7,037 nt of DNA. It comes from Pseudomonadota bacterium. GTDB lineage: Bacteria; Pseudomonadota; Gammaproteobacteria; Burkholderiales; Burkholderiaceae_C. The first letter of the stretch is position 1. Each line of letters opens with the position of its first letter. Made by a program: the position numbers and the translations under genes. Below the pieces are notes generated by a model. That model saw only the letters and a program-made list of their open reading frames with translations, did no database searches and had not been told where the DNA came from. The stretch covers positions 1-7,037 of the forward strand of contig JAFECV010000112.1 of NCBI GenBank assembly GCA_018241985.1, written 5' to 3'. Positions 1 through 6,248 of this stretch are shown here, in pieces.

Positions 1-2
1 GT

Positions 3-335
3 TCCGGCTTTCTGCTCGACGAAGACCAGATCCCGTGGCTCCTCAACCTGTACCTGCGCTCCGCAAAGGACCGCGACGACTGGCGCTTCGCGCCGCTCGA
101 TGCGCCGGACGTGGACGGGGTCGCCCCGGCGTGGTTCGGCCTGGCCGAATGCGACCCGCTGGTCGACGAAGGCGTGGCTTACGCCGACAAGCTGCGCGCG
201 GCCGGCGTCGCGACCGACCTCGAGATCTATCGCGGCATGACCCATGAATTCATTAAGATGGGACGCGCCGTTGCGCTGGCCCGCCGGGCGCACGCGGACG
301 CCGCCGCCGCGCTGCAGGCGGCCTTTTCCATCTGA
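3..335 (+). CDS. Alpha/beta hydrolase (HSL/Aes-like esterase), C-terminal part
   Basis: The reading frame is open from the left edge and ends at TGA 333-335, so only about the last 110 residues are present; the nucleophile elbow and oxyanion-hole motif lie outside the window. The fragment holds the two C-terminal landmarks of the alpha/beta hydrolase fold-3 (hormone-sensitive lipase-like) family: a GLAECDPLVDEG segment, in which the Asp at bases 153-155 is the expected catalytic acid, and a YRGMTHEF segment, in which the His at 243-245 is the expected catalytic base, 30 residues later. This spacing fits the family. Members hydrolyse short- to medium-chain carboxyl esters in the cytoplasm; the substrate here cannot be read from the fragment. 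The stop lies 24 bases before the next gene on the same strand, which suggests co-transcription. The family call is firm and the specificity is unknown. Confidence 0.88.
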   Translation, partial: SGFLLDEDQIPWLLNLYLRSAKDRDDWRFAPLDAPDVDGVAPAWFGLAECDPLVDEGVAYADKLRAAGVATDLEIYRGMTHEFIKMGRAVALARRAHADAAAALQAAFSI

Positions 336-359
336 ACCCCCTCGAGCGACGACTTTCGC

Positions 360-1217
360 ATGAAACCCCAGGACTTCCGCTTCCATCATCGGCTGCGCGT
401 GCGCTGGGCCGAGGTCGACATGCAGAAGATCGTCTTCAACGCGCATTACCTGATGTATTTCGACACCGCGATCGCCGACTACTGGCGCGCGCTGGCGCTG
501 CCTTACGAAGCGACGATGCAGCACTTCGACGGCGATCTGTACGTGCGCAAGGCGACCGTTGAATTCCACGCGTCAGCGCGCATCGAGGACCATCTCGACA
601 TCGTCCTGCGCTGCGGGCGCATCGGCAATTCGTCGATGCGGTTCGATGGCGCGATCTTCCGCGGCGACGAACTGCTGATAGGCGGCGAACTGGTCTACGT
701 GTTCGCCGATCCGGCCACGCAGACGTCGCGGCCGCTGCCTTTGATGCTGCGCGAGATCCTGACCGGCTACGAGGCGGGGGAAGACATGCTGAGCGTGCGG
801 GTCGGCGGCTGGGATGCGTTCGGCGCCGACGCACAGCGGGTACGCAGCGCGGTCTTCGTGCAGGAGCAGCGCATTCCGATGGAGATGGAGTGGGACCAGG
901 CCGACGGCCAGGCGCTGCATGCGGTGGCCTACAACCGTCTCGGGTTGCCGCTGGCCACTGGGCGGCTGCTCGCGCACGCGCCGGGCGTGGCGCGCATCGG
1001 GCGCATGGCGGTGGATCGCACGCTGCGCGGCACCGGCTTCGGGCGCCGCGTGCTGGGCGCGCTGGAGCAGGCGGCTCGCGAACGCGGCGAGCGCGAGCTG
1101 CTGCTGCACGCGCAATGCAGCGCCGAAGGCTTCTACGCCCGCAGCGGCTACCGTGTGCACGGCGCGCCGTTCGAAGAGGCCGGCATCGCGCATATCGAAA
1201 TGCACAAGGCGCTTTGA
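360..1217 (+). CDS. Thioesterase (YbgC/4HBT type)-GNAT acetyltransferase fusion
   Basis: This is a 285-residue two-domain protein. Residues 1 to about 138 form a hot-dog acyl-CoA thioesterase: the RVRWAEVD...VFNAHYLMYFD segment matches the YbgC/4-hydroxybenzoyl-CoA thioesterase active-site region, with Asp20 as the likely catalytic residue and Asn27/His29/Tyr30 after it. Residues from about 143 to 285 form a GNAT N-acetyltransferase resembling the YjcF/ElaA group: VRSAVFVQEQRIP near the start, RIGRMAVD followed by the acetyl-CoA pyrophosphate-binding loop RGTGFG (residues 223-228), and the closing FYARSGY motif (258-264). Each half is about the length of a complete free-standing domain, so both are probably functional. 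The likely roles are hydrolysis of a small acyl-CoA and acyl transfer from acetyl-CoA to an unknown amine, both cytoplasmic. ATG 360 is chosen because the hot-dog domain begins almost at once; its ribosome site is weak (GAGCGACG region upstream), which fits translation coupled to the hydrolase. Confidence 0.9.
   Translation: MKPQDFRFHHRLRVRWAEVDMQKIVFNAHYLMYFDTAIADYWRALALPYEATMQHFDGDLYVRKATVEFHASARIEDHLDIVLRCGRIGNSSMRFDGAIFRGDELLIGGELVYVFADPATQTSRPLPLMLREILTGYEAGEDMLSVRVGGWDAFGADAQRVRSAVFVQEQRIPMEMEWDQADGQALHAVAYNRLGLPLATGRLLAHAPGVARIGRMAVDRTLRGTGFGRRVLGALEQAARERGERELLLHAQCSAEGFYARSGYRVHGAPFEEAGIAHIEMHKAL
776..783 (+). promoter_or_regulatory. Shine-Dalgarno-like site inside the fusion gene, before Met143
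   Basis: A purine run GGGGGAAG ends two bases before the in-frame ATG at 786-788, and a further GAGG lies at 771-774. The ATG codes for Met143, the first residue of the GNAT half. Initiation here would give a separate 143-residue acetyltransferase. The motif and frame are seen directly; use as a start is inferred, and a Gly-Glu-rich linker codes for such purine runs by chance. Confidence 0.3.
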
Positions 1218-1230
1218 CGCCGGAAAGGGA

Positions 1231-1241
1231 AGGGGAGGGAG
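1231..1241 (+). promoter_or_regulatory. Strong ribosome binding site for the PBP-like gene
   Basis: An AGGGGAGGGAG run ends 4 bases before ATG 1246-1248 and sits in the 28-base gap after the fusion gene. It is the best Shine-Dalgarno match in the window. It fixes the start at 1246, although the same frame stays open upstream for several hundred bases through the fusion gene. Confidence 0.75.
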
Positions 1242-1245
1242 CTAC

Positions 1246-4209
1246 ATGTCGCGCCGCGGCTGGGTCAAGTACGTCGTGCTGCTCGCGTGCATCGTGCTCG
1301 CGTACGTCGCCTACGTGCTGGTGTCGAACGAGGTCCGCACCTCGCGCTGGCAGGCGCATTACTTGACGCAACTGGGCCGGCACCTGCGCTACGCGGTGCA
1401 CCCCGGCGCGAGCGACTCGATCCGCTTTCCCGGGCACGGTCCGTACGACGAGCGCCTCGGCTACGCGGAGATCCCCGACTTCACCAAACGCCTGGAGCAG
1501 CGCGGCTACGCGATCGACGCGCAGGCGCGCATCTCGCAGCGGATGCGCGAGCTGGTCGACGACGGGCTGTTCCCCCCGTACGTCGAGAAGATGCAGGCCG
1601 GGCTCGACCTGCAGGGCTGCAACGGCGATCCGCTCTACAGCCAGCGCTATCCGCGCCGCGTCTATCCGGACTTCGCGGCGGTGCCGCCGGTGCTGGTGCG
1701 CAGCCTGCTGTTCATCGAGAACCACGACCTGCTGAACCCGGAATACCCGCAGCGCAATCCGGCGGTCGATTGGCGCCGCTTCGCGCGCGCCAGCCTGGAC
1801 CAGGTGCTGCACCTGGTGTCGCGCAGCCGGCCGACGCCGGGCGGCAGCACGCTGGCCACGCAGATCGAGAAGTACCGCCATTCGCCCGGCGGGCAGACCG
1901 AATCGCCGTCGGAAAAGCTGCGCCAGATGGCCAGCGCGTCGGTGCGCGCCTATCTCGGCGGCGAGGACACGCTGCCGTGGCGCCAGCACATCGTGCTCGA
2001 GTACGTGAACACCGTGCCGCTGTCCGGCAACGTCGACCACGGCGAGGTGCAGGGCATCGGCGACGGCCTGTGGACCTGGTACGGCGAGGACTTCGACGAC
2101 GCGAACCGGCTGCTCGACATGGGCGACGACTCGGTCGTCACCGTGCCCCAGGCGAAGGTATTCAAGGAAGCGCTGTCGCTGATGATCGCGCAGCGGCGGC
2201 CTTCGTACTACCTGCTGCAGAACACGGCCGCGCTCGACCGGCTCACCGACCGCTACCTGCGCCTGCTGGCGCGCGCCGGGGCCATTTCGCCGGCGCAGCG
2301 CGACGCGGCGCTGGCGGTCCGCCTGCAGCAGGCGCGCGCCGCCGCGCCGCGCGTCACCGAGTCGTTCGTCGAACGCAAGGCGGTCAACGGCGTGCGCACC
2401 ACGCTGTCGGCGATGCTGGGCGTCGACACGCTGTACCACCTGGACCGGCTGGATCTGACCGCGCGCAGCACGATCGACCAGGCGGCGCAGCAGGCCTTCA
2501 CCGACGCGCTGCAGCGGGTGCGCACCCCCGACGGCGCCCGCGCCGCCGGGCTGTACGGGAAAGACATGCTGCAGCCGTCGGACGATCCGGGGCGCCTGAC
2601 GTTCAGCGTGGTGCTGTACGAGCAGCGGCACGGCGCGAGCCTGCTGCGCGTGCAGGCCGACAGCGTGGATCAGCCGTTCGACATCAACAACGGCGCGCGG
2701 CTGAACCTCGGCTCGACCGCGAAGCTGCGCACCCTGGTGACCTACCTGGAGATCGTCACCGCGCTGCGCGAACGCATGGTCGGCCTCAGCCCCGCCGAGC
2801 TGCGCAAGCTGCCGTTGTCGCCGCGGGACGCGCTCAGCAGCTGGGCCGCCGACTATCTGGCGAAGAACCCGGGCGCGACACTACCGGCGATGCTCGAGGC
2901 CGCGATGGAACGCAAGTATTCGGGCAATCCCGGCGAGGCGTTCGCCACCGGCGGCGGTTTGCAGAGCTTCACCAACTTCGAGCCGTCCGAGAATTCGCAA
3001 TTCTTCACCGTGCGCACCGGGTTCCAGCACTCGGTCAACCTCGTGTTCGTGCGGCTGATGCGCGACATCGTCCGCTATGAAGTCCACCAGTTCGAGCCGA
3101 GCGTCGACCAGTGGATCGCCGACCCGAAGTCGCCCGAGCGGCAGCTCTACCTGGACCGCTTCGTCGACCAGGAAAGCAGCACCTTCATGCGGCGCTTCTA
3201 CCTGGAGTACCAGGGCAGGAGCCTGGACCAGGTGCTGGACCATATGTTCGAGCATGTGCAGCAGACGCCGCGGCGCCTCGCGGTGGTGCTGCGCAGCGTC
3301 GCGCCGGACATGGACGAAGCGCAGTTCGGCCGGCTGATGCGCGCGCGGATCAAGGGCGTCGCGCTGACCGATGCCGACCTGCACGGCTACTACGAGAAGT
3401 ACGCGATCGACAAGTATTCGCTGAACGATCGCGGCTATCTCGCGCACGTGCACCCGCTGGCGCTGTGGCTGGCGAACGCGCTGCGCCGCGAGCCGAAGGC
3501 GACGTTCGCGCAACTGCTCGAGCAGAGCCGCGACGCGCGGCGCGAAGTCTATGCCTGGCTCTACAAGCCGAACCGGTTCGGCGCGCAGACCGATCGGATC
3601 CGGCACCAGCTCGAGATCGTCGCGTTCCAGCGCATCGGCGAGGACTGGCGCCGCCTCGGCTACCCGTTCGACAATCTGACGCCTTCGCTCGCCACCGCGG
3701 TCGGCGCCAGCGGCGACCGGCCGCAGGCCCTCTCCCGGTTGATGGGCCTGATCGTCAGCGACGGCATCGACGAGCCGATGACCTCGGTGCGCCGCCTGGA
3801 CTTCGCGGCCGGCACGCCGTACGAAACCCGCTTCGCGCAGCGCGCCGGCGCGCCGGACCGGTTGCTGCCGAGCGAGATCACGACGGTGGTCCGCCGCTCG
3901 CTGGAGGACGTGGTCACCGGCGGCACCGCGCGGCGGCTGAACGGTGCGTTCGCCGAGGCCGTGGGCGGCAAGACCGGCACCGGCGACCAGCGCTTCGGCC
4001 CGCGCCGGGTGAATCGCTCGGCGACCTTCGTGTTCTTCGTCGGCGACCGGCTGTTCGGCACGATCACCGCGTACGTGCACGAGCCGTACGCCGCGCGCTA
4101 CAGCTTCACCAGCGCGATGGCGGTGCAGTTCCTGCGCTCGCTGGCGCCGCTGGTGCATCAGCTCGCGCCGCCCGAGGGCGAAACCGACGCGCTGGCCTGC
4201 CGCGGGTAG
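1246..4209 (+). CDS. Class A penicillin-binding protein relative (GT51-like + transpeptidase), divergent
   Basis: This 987-residue protein has a short basic N-terminus and one transmembrane segment (about residues 8-28), so the bulk is periplasmic. A GT51-like glycosyltransferase region follows: FIENHD with Glu158 at the motif-1 catalytic position, GGSTLATQIEK (199-209, motif 2), SEKLRQM (222-228, motif 3) and HIVLEYVN (248-255, motif 4). The transpeptidase domain has the complete penicillin-binding triad: STAK with Ser490 and Lys493, SVN (596-598), and KTGTG (909-913). The family polymerises lipid II into glycan strands and crosslinks the stem peptides. Oddities: motif 3 has Gln227 where active enzymes have the second catalytic Glu, motif 1 reads EN rather than ED and lacks the usual Phe and His, and SxN to KTG spans 313 residues, far more than the roughly 125 of E. 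coli PBP1b. Crosslinking activity is therefore plausible while glycan polymerisation is doubtful. It follows the fusion gene by 28 bases, probably in one transcript. It is not a clear orthologue of PBP1a, 1b or 1c. Confidence 0.88.
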   Translation: MSRRGWVKYVVLLACIVLAYVAYVLVSNEVRTSRWQAHYLTQLGRHLRYAVHPGASDSIRFPGHGPYDERLGYAEIPDFTKRLEQRGYAIDAQARISQRMRELVDDGLFPPYVEKMQAGLDLQGCNGDPLYSQRYPRRVYPDFAAVPPVLVRSLLFIENHDLLNPEYPQRNPAVDWRRFARASLDQVLHLVSRSRPTPGGSTLATQIEKYRHSPGGQTESPSEKLRQMASASVRAYLGGEDTLPWRQHIVLEYVNTVPLSGNVDHGEVQGIGDGLWTWYGEDFDDANRLLDMGDDSVVTVPQAKVFKEALSLMIAQRRPSYYLLQNTAALDRLTDRYLRLLARAGAISPAQRDAALAVRLQQARAAAPRVTESFVERKAVNGVRTTLSAMLGVDTLYHLDRLDLTARSTIDQAAQQAFTDALQRVRTPDGARAAGLYGKDMLQPSDDPGRLTFSVVLYEQRHGASLLRVQADSVDQPFDINNGARLNLGSTAKLRTLVTYLEIVTALRERMVGLSPAELRKLPLSPRDALSSWAADYLAKNPGATLPAMLEAAMERKYSGNPGEAFATGGGLQSFTNFEPSENSQFFTVRTGFQHSVNLVFVRLMRDIVRYEVHQFEPSVDQWIADPKSPERQLYLDRFVDQESSTFMRRFYLEYQGRSLDQVLDHMFEHVQQTPRRLAVVLRSVAPDMDEAQFGRLMRARIKGVALTDADLHGYYEKYAIDKYSLNDRGYLAHVHPLALWLANALRREPKATFAQLLEQSRDARREVYAWLYKPNRFGAQTDRIRHQLEIVAFQRIGEDWRRLGYPFDNLTPSLATAVGASGDRPQALSRLMGLIVSDGIDEPMTSVRRLDFAAGTPYETRFAQRAGAPDRLLPSEITTVVRRSLEDVVTGGTARRLNGAFAEAVGGKTGTGDQRFGPRRVNRSATFVFFVGDRLFGTITAYVHEPYAARYSFTSAMAVQFLRSLAPLVHQLAPPEGETDALACRG

Positions 4210-4264
4210 CGCCGGCCGGCGATTGCCGAGAGGCTGGCAAAACCCGCGCGGCTTGCGTGTCCGC

Positions 4265-4315
4265 AAAAAAAATCTTCGACGAACCTGCACGGCGCGCCAG
4301 GCGTCGTGCTACGCT
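4265..4315 (+). promoter_or_regulatory. Candidate promoter of the methyltransferase gene (extended -10 with upstream A tract)
   Basis: TGCTACGCT at 4307-4315 fits an extended -10 element (TG-n-TACGCT; the -10 hexamer is 4310-4315) and would start transcription near 4322, giving a leader of about 66 bases. No good -35 hexamer stands 16-18 bases upstream, which is acceptable for an extended -10 promoter. The A8 tract at 4265-4272 falls at about -57 to -50, where an UP element would lie. The motifs are seen; promoter activity is inferred. Confidence 0.35.
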
Positions 4316-4335
4316 TTCATTAAGTTACACGCGGC

Positions 4336-4351
4336 AGCGCCGGGCGGCGCT
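4336..4351 (+). other. Hairpin in the methyltransferase leader
   Basis: AGCGCC (4336-4341) and GGCGCT (4346-4351) can form a six-pair stem with a four-base loop, GGGC. It lies between the proposed transcription start and the ribosome site at 4378-4381. Only two T residues are in place after it, so it is not a standard terminator. It may stabilise the transcript or do nothing. Confidence 0.3.
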
Positions 4352-4387
4352 TCTCGATCGGACTTGAGGCGATGGCCGGAGCGTGCG

Positions 4388-5242
4388 ATGCAGTCCGCAG
4401 CAGACCAGATGGACCGGATCAACCGCGAAGCCTGGCGCGCGCCGGGCAACGTCGCATGGTTCGCAACCCTGGAGGGTTGGACCGACGCCGGCGAACGGAT
4501 CGCGACCGAGCGCGTCGCGGCCGAGTTCGCGGGGCAGCCCATCCTCGACATCGGCGTCGGCGCCGGACGCACCACGCCGCTGCTGCGCGCGATCAGTGAA
4601 GACTACACCGCGATCGACTACACGCCCGAGCTGGTCGAGGCCTGCCGGCGCAAGTACCCCGATGTCCGCGTGGCGCAGGGCGACGCGCGCGACCTGTCGC
4701 GCTTTGCCGATGGCTCGTTCGCGCTGGTCGTGTTCAGCTTCAACGGCATCGACGCGGTCAGCCCGGAGGACCGGATGCAGGTGCTGCGCGAAGCGGCGCG
4801 AGTGCTGCGGCCCGGCGGCGTGCTGCTGGTCTCGACCCACAACCAATCGGGTCCGGGCCACGGCGAGCGTTTCCACCTCGGCATCTCCTTCAGCCGCAAC
4901 CCGTTTAGGCTTGCCGTGCGCACGCTGCGCGCGCTGCTCAAGGCGCCTCGCACGATTTCGAACTACCGGCGCTATTCGCGGCTGAACCAACGGGGCGACG
5001 GCTTTTCGATCATGAACGCGGCGGCGCACAACCACGGCATCGTGATCCACTACATCACGATCGAGAAGCAGTGCGAGCAACTGGTTGAGGCAGGCTTCGC
5101 GGCCGACCCCGAGATCTACGGGGAACTCGATGGCCGGCTCGTCCATCCCGGCGAGGACGTCAGCCGCTACATGTGGTTCCACTTCATCGCGCGCAAGCCC
5201 GCGGGCGGGGCGAAGGCAGCGGTCACCGGCGCAGCCGGTTGA
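4388..5242 (+). CDS. Class I SAM-dependent methyltransferase, substrate unknown
   Basis: This 284-residue soluble protein has the Rossmann methyltransferase signature. Motif I is ILDIGVGAGRT with Asp54 and Gly56/58/60, the acidic residue binding the SAM ribose is Asp77 in AIDYTPELV, the adenine-binding acid is Asp99 in QGDARDL, and the post-core strand reads RVLRPGGVLLVSTHN. This is the Methyltransf_11/25 layout. The C-terminal third (NYRRYSR, HYITIEKQCEQLVEAGF, YMWFHFIARKP) is usual for uncharacterised small-molecule methyltransferases, and I cannot name the substrate. ATG 4388 is preferred because GGAG at 4378-4381 sits six bases before it; ATG 4409 is a weaker alternative. The frame stays open back to a TTG at 4223, but that extension is Arg-rich, unlike the family, and covers the probable promoter. 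It appears to be a single-gene unit that converges on ygfZ. Confidence 0.9.
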   Translation: MQSAADQMDRINREAWRAPGNVAWFATLEGWTDAGERIATERVAAEFAGQPILDIGVGAGRTTPLLRAISEDYTAIDYTPELVEACRRKYPDVRVAQGDARDLSRFADGSFALVVFSFNGIDAVSPEDRMQVLREAARVLRPGGVLLVSTHNQSGPGHGERFHLGISFSRNPFRLAVRTLRALLKAPRTISNYRRYSRLNQRGDGFSIMNAAAHNHGIVIHYITIEKQCEQLVEAGFAADPEIYGELDGRLVHPGEDVSRYMWFHFIARKPAGGAKAAVTGAAG

Positions 5243-5274
5243 GGGCGCTTGGGCTGCGGCGCGTGCAGCCGCCC
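5243..5274. terminator. Possible bidirectional terminator hairpin in the convergent gap
   Basis: The whole gap between the two convergent stop codons can fold: GGGCG (5243-5247) with CGCCC (5270-5274) as an outer stem, and GCTGC (5253-5257) with GCAGC (5265-5269) as an inner stem, with an asymmetric bulge and a seven-base loop. Being nearly symmetric, it would form in transcripts from either side. It lacks a T tract on either strand, so intrinsic termination is uncertain and Rho may be needed. Confidence 0.4.
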
Positions 5275-6248
5275 TAGACATCCTGCAGCAGCGGATACGG
5301 CAGCGCCAGCAGCGTGAGCGGAGCACCGTCCGGCGAACCCGCGCGAATCACACCCGACGCAGCCGCCTGCGTCTGAATCGACACGATCGCGTCGCACCCG
5401 CCCCGCGGCGCCGGCGCCGCCTGCGCGACCCGTCCGCAGGGCTGGGACGGATCGCTGCCGTGGAACAGTTCCTGGCCAGCGCTGAGCGGCTCGTCGCAGT
5501 GTGCCAGGTACGCCCGGCGCTTGAGCGTGCCGCGGAACTGGCTGCGCGCGACCACTTCCTGGCCCGGATAGCAGCCCTTGTGGAAATCGACGCCGCCGAC
5601 CGATTCGTAGTTCAGCATCTGCGGCACGAACGCGTCGACCACCGGCTGCGAGAGCGTGACCACGCCGCTGCGCACCTCGCCCCAGTCCCAGAGCTCGGCG
5701 GCAAGCGGCTCGCCGGGCGGCGCGGCGGCGCCAGCGGGCGCGATCCACAACGCGCGCGGCTGGCCGTCGGCGGGATACAGGCCGACCCGAAATTTATCGC
5801 CAAAAGTGGCCACAGCCCACGGTTTATCTAAACTGTCTGCTCTACTATCGATAGCATCGCCGGCGACGCCGAACAACACGAACGCGTCGCTCGCGTCGCG
5901 CAGGCGCACCTTGGCGCGGAGCACGAACATCGTGAGGCGCTTCAGCGTGGCGGGCAGCAGGTCGCGGCTGCAGACCAGCAGGATCTCGCTGGTCCCACGG
6001 CGCAGCGCGATGAAGCTCGCCTGCATGCGCCCCTTCGGCGAGCACAGCGCCGCCAGCCGGGCCTCGGTACCGCCGAGTTGCAGGAAATCCTGGCTCAGCA
6101 GCCCGTGCAGGAACTTCGATGCGTCGTCGCCCTGCACGCCGATCACGCCAAGTCGCGGCAGCGGCGCAACGCCGTTCAGTGCCGCGGCCGGCGCCTGCGC
6201 GGCGGTGTCCGAATCGGCAGCAGAGAGAGGGGCGGCGTTCATCGCCAT
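5274..6248 (-). CDS. ygfZ: YgfZ/GcvT-domain folate-binding protein
   Basis: This 324-residue protein is close to the 326 of E. coli YgfZ. It contains the family signature KGCYPGQE with Lys224 and Cys226, which corresponds to the conserved cysteine near position 228 in E. coli. The N-terminal part has the typical KFLHGLLSQD and CSPKGRMQASF segments of the folate-binding GcvT-like fold. YgfZ proteins bind tetrahydrofolate and support the assembly or repair of certain Fe-S enzymes, including the tRNA methylthiotransferase MiaB; they lack aminomethyltransferase activity. The first 28 or so residues are Ala-rich and low in complexity, so the start could be ATG 6248 or ATG 6242; neither has a strong ribosome site. 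Bases 5790-5857 are a compositional dip coding for about residues 131-153, with rare codons such as AGA, AGT and TTA. The gene is divergent from mltG. Confidence 0.93.
   Translation of the reverse strand: MAMNAAPLSAADSDTAAQAPAAALNGVAPLPRLGVIGVQGDDASKFLHGLLSQDFLQLGGTEARLAALCSPKGRMQASFIALRRGTSEILLVCSRDLLPATLKRLTMFVLRAKVRLRDASDAFVLFGVAGDAIDSRADSLDKPWAVATFGDKFRVGLYPADGQPRALWIAPAGAAAPPGEPLAAELWDWGEVRSGVVTLSQPVVDAFVPQMLNYESVGGVDFHKGCYPGQEVVARSQFRGTLKRRAYLAHCDEPLSAGQELFHGSDPSQPCGRVAQAAPAPRGGCDAIVSIQTQAAASGVIRAGSPDGAPLTLLALPYPLLQDV
5790..5857 (-). other. AT-rich island with palindromes inside ygfZ
   Basis: GC content falls to about 46% over 5791-5860 (32 of 70 bases by hand count) against roughly 70% around it. 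The stretch holds perfect palindromes: AAATTT (5790-5795), GTGGCCAC (5806-5813), CTATCGATAG (5845-5854), plus GTTTA-TC-TAAAC (5822-5833). TTTATC occurs twice, 30 bases apart. On the coding strand about 24 consecutive codons favour A/T at the third base. The reading frame is intact. The cause is unknown. Confidence 0.5.

Larger units (their letters stand above)
4210..4387. other. Intergenic leader between the PBP-like gene and the methyltransferase
   Basis: This is the longest non-coding stretch of the window (178 bases) and is noticeably less GC-rich in its middle (about 4260-4330). It holds an A8 tract (4265-4272), a candidate extended -10 element, a six-pair hairpin and the methyltransferase ribosome site. 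The first bases after the PBP stop contain the palindrome GCCGGCCGGC (4211-4220) and a short TTGCC/GGCAA inverted repeat (4224-4241), neither followed by a T tract. I see no convincing intrinsic terminator and no small gene. Confidence 0.6.

Noticed and set aside
244..253. Perfect palindrome ATGAATTCAT near the end of the hydrolase gene
   Set aside because: It encodes part of the conserved His-Glu-Phe catalytic segment, is isolated and not repeated, and so is probably coincidental.
814..1245. Upstream extension of the PBP-like reading frame into the fusion gene
   Set aside because: The extension overlaps the GNAT domain in another frame and gives an Arg/Ala/Cys/Ser-rich sequence. The strong ribosome site and the basic-hydrophobic N-terminus both place the start at 1246.
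436..2631. A 731-codon open frame on the minus strand across the fusion and PBP-like genes
   Set aside because: It lies opposite two genes with clear protein families. The translation is low in complexity (Arg, Ala, His and Val rich) with no recognisable motif, as expected for antisense frames in GC-rich DNA.
4211..4241. Palindrome GCCGGCCGGC and TTGCC/GGCAA repeat as a terminator of the PBP operon
   Set aside because: Stems are short and no T tract follows. GC-rich palindromes of this size are common by chance at this composition.
2881..4290. A 469-codon minus-strand open frame opposite the 3' half of the PBP-like gene
   Set aside because: It is the antisense shadow of the transpeptidase coding region, with Arg/Ala/Val-rich content and no family motif.
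4223..4387. TTG start for the methyltransferase giving 55 extra residues
   Set aside because: The added sequence is Arg-rich and unlike methyltransferases, has no good ribosome site, and covers the candidate promoter and leader.
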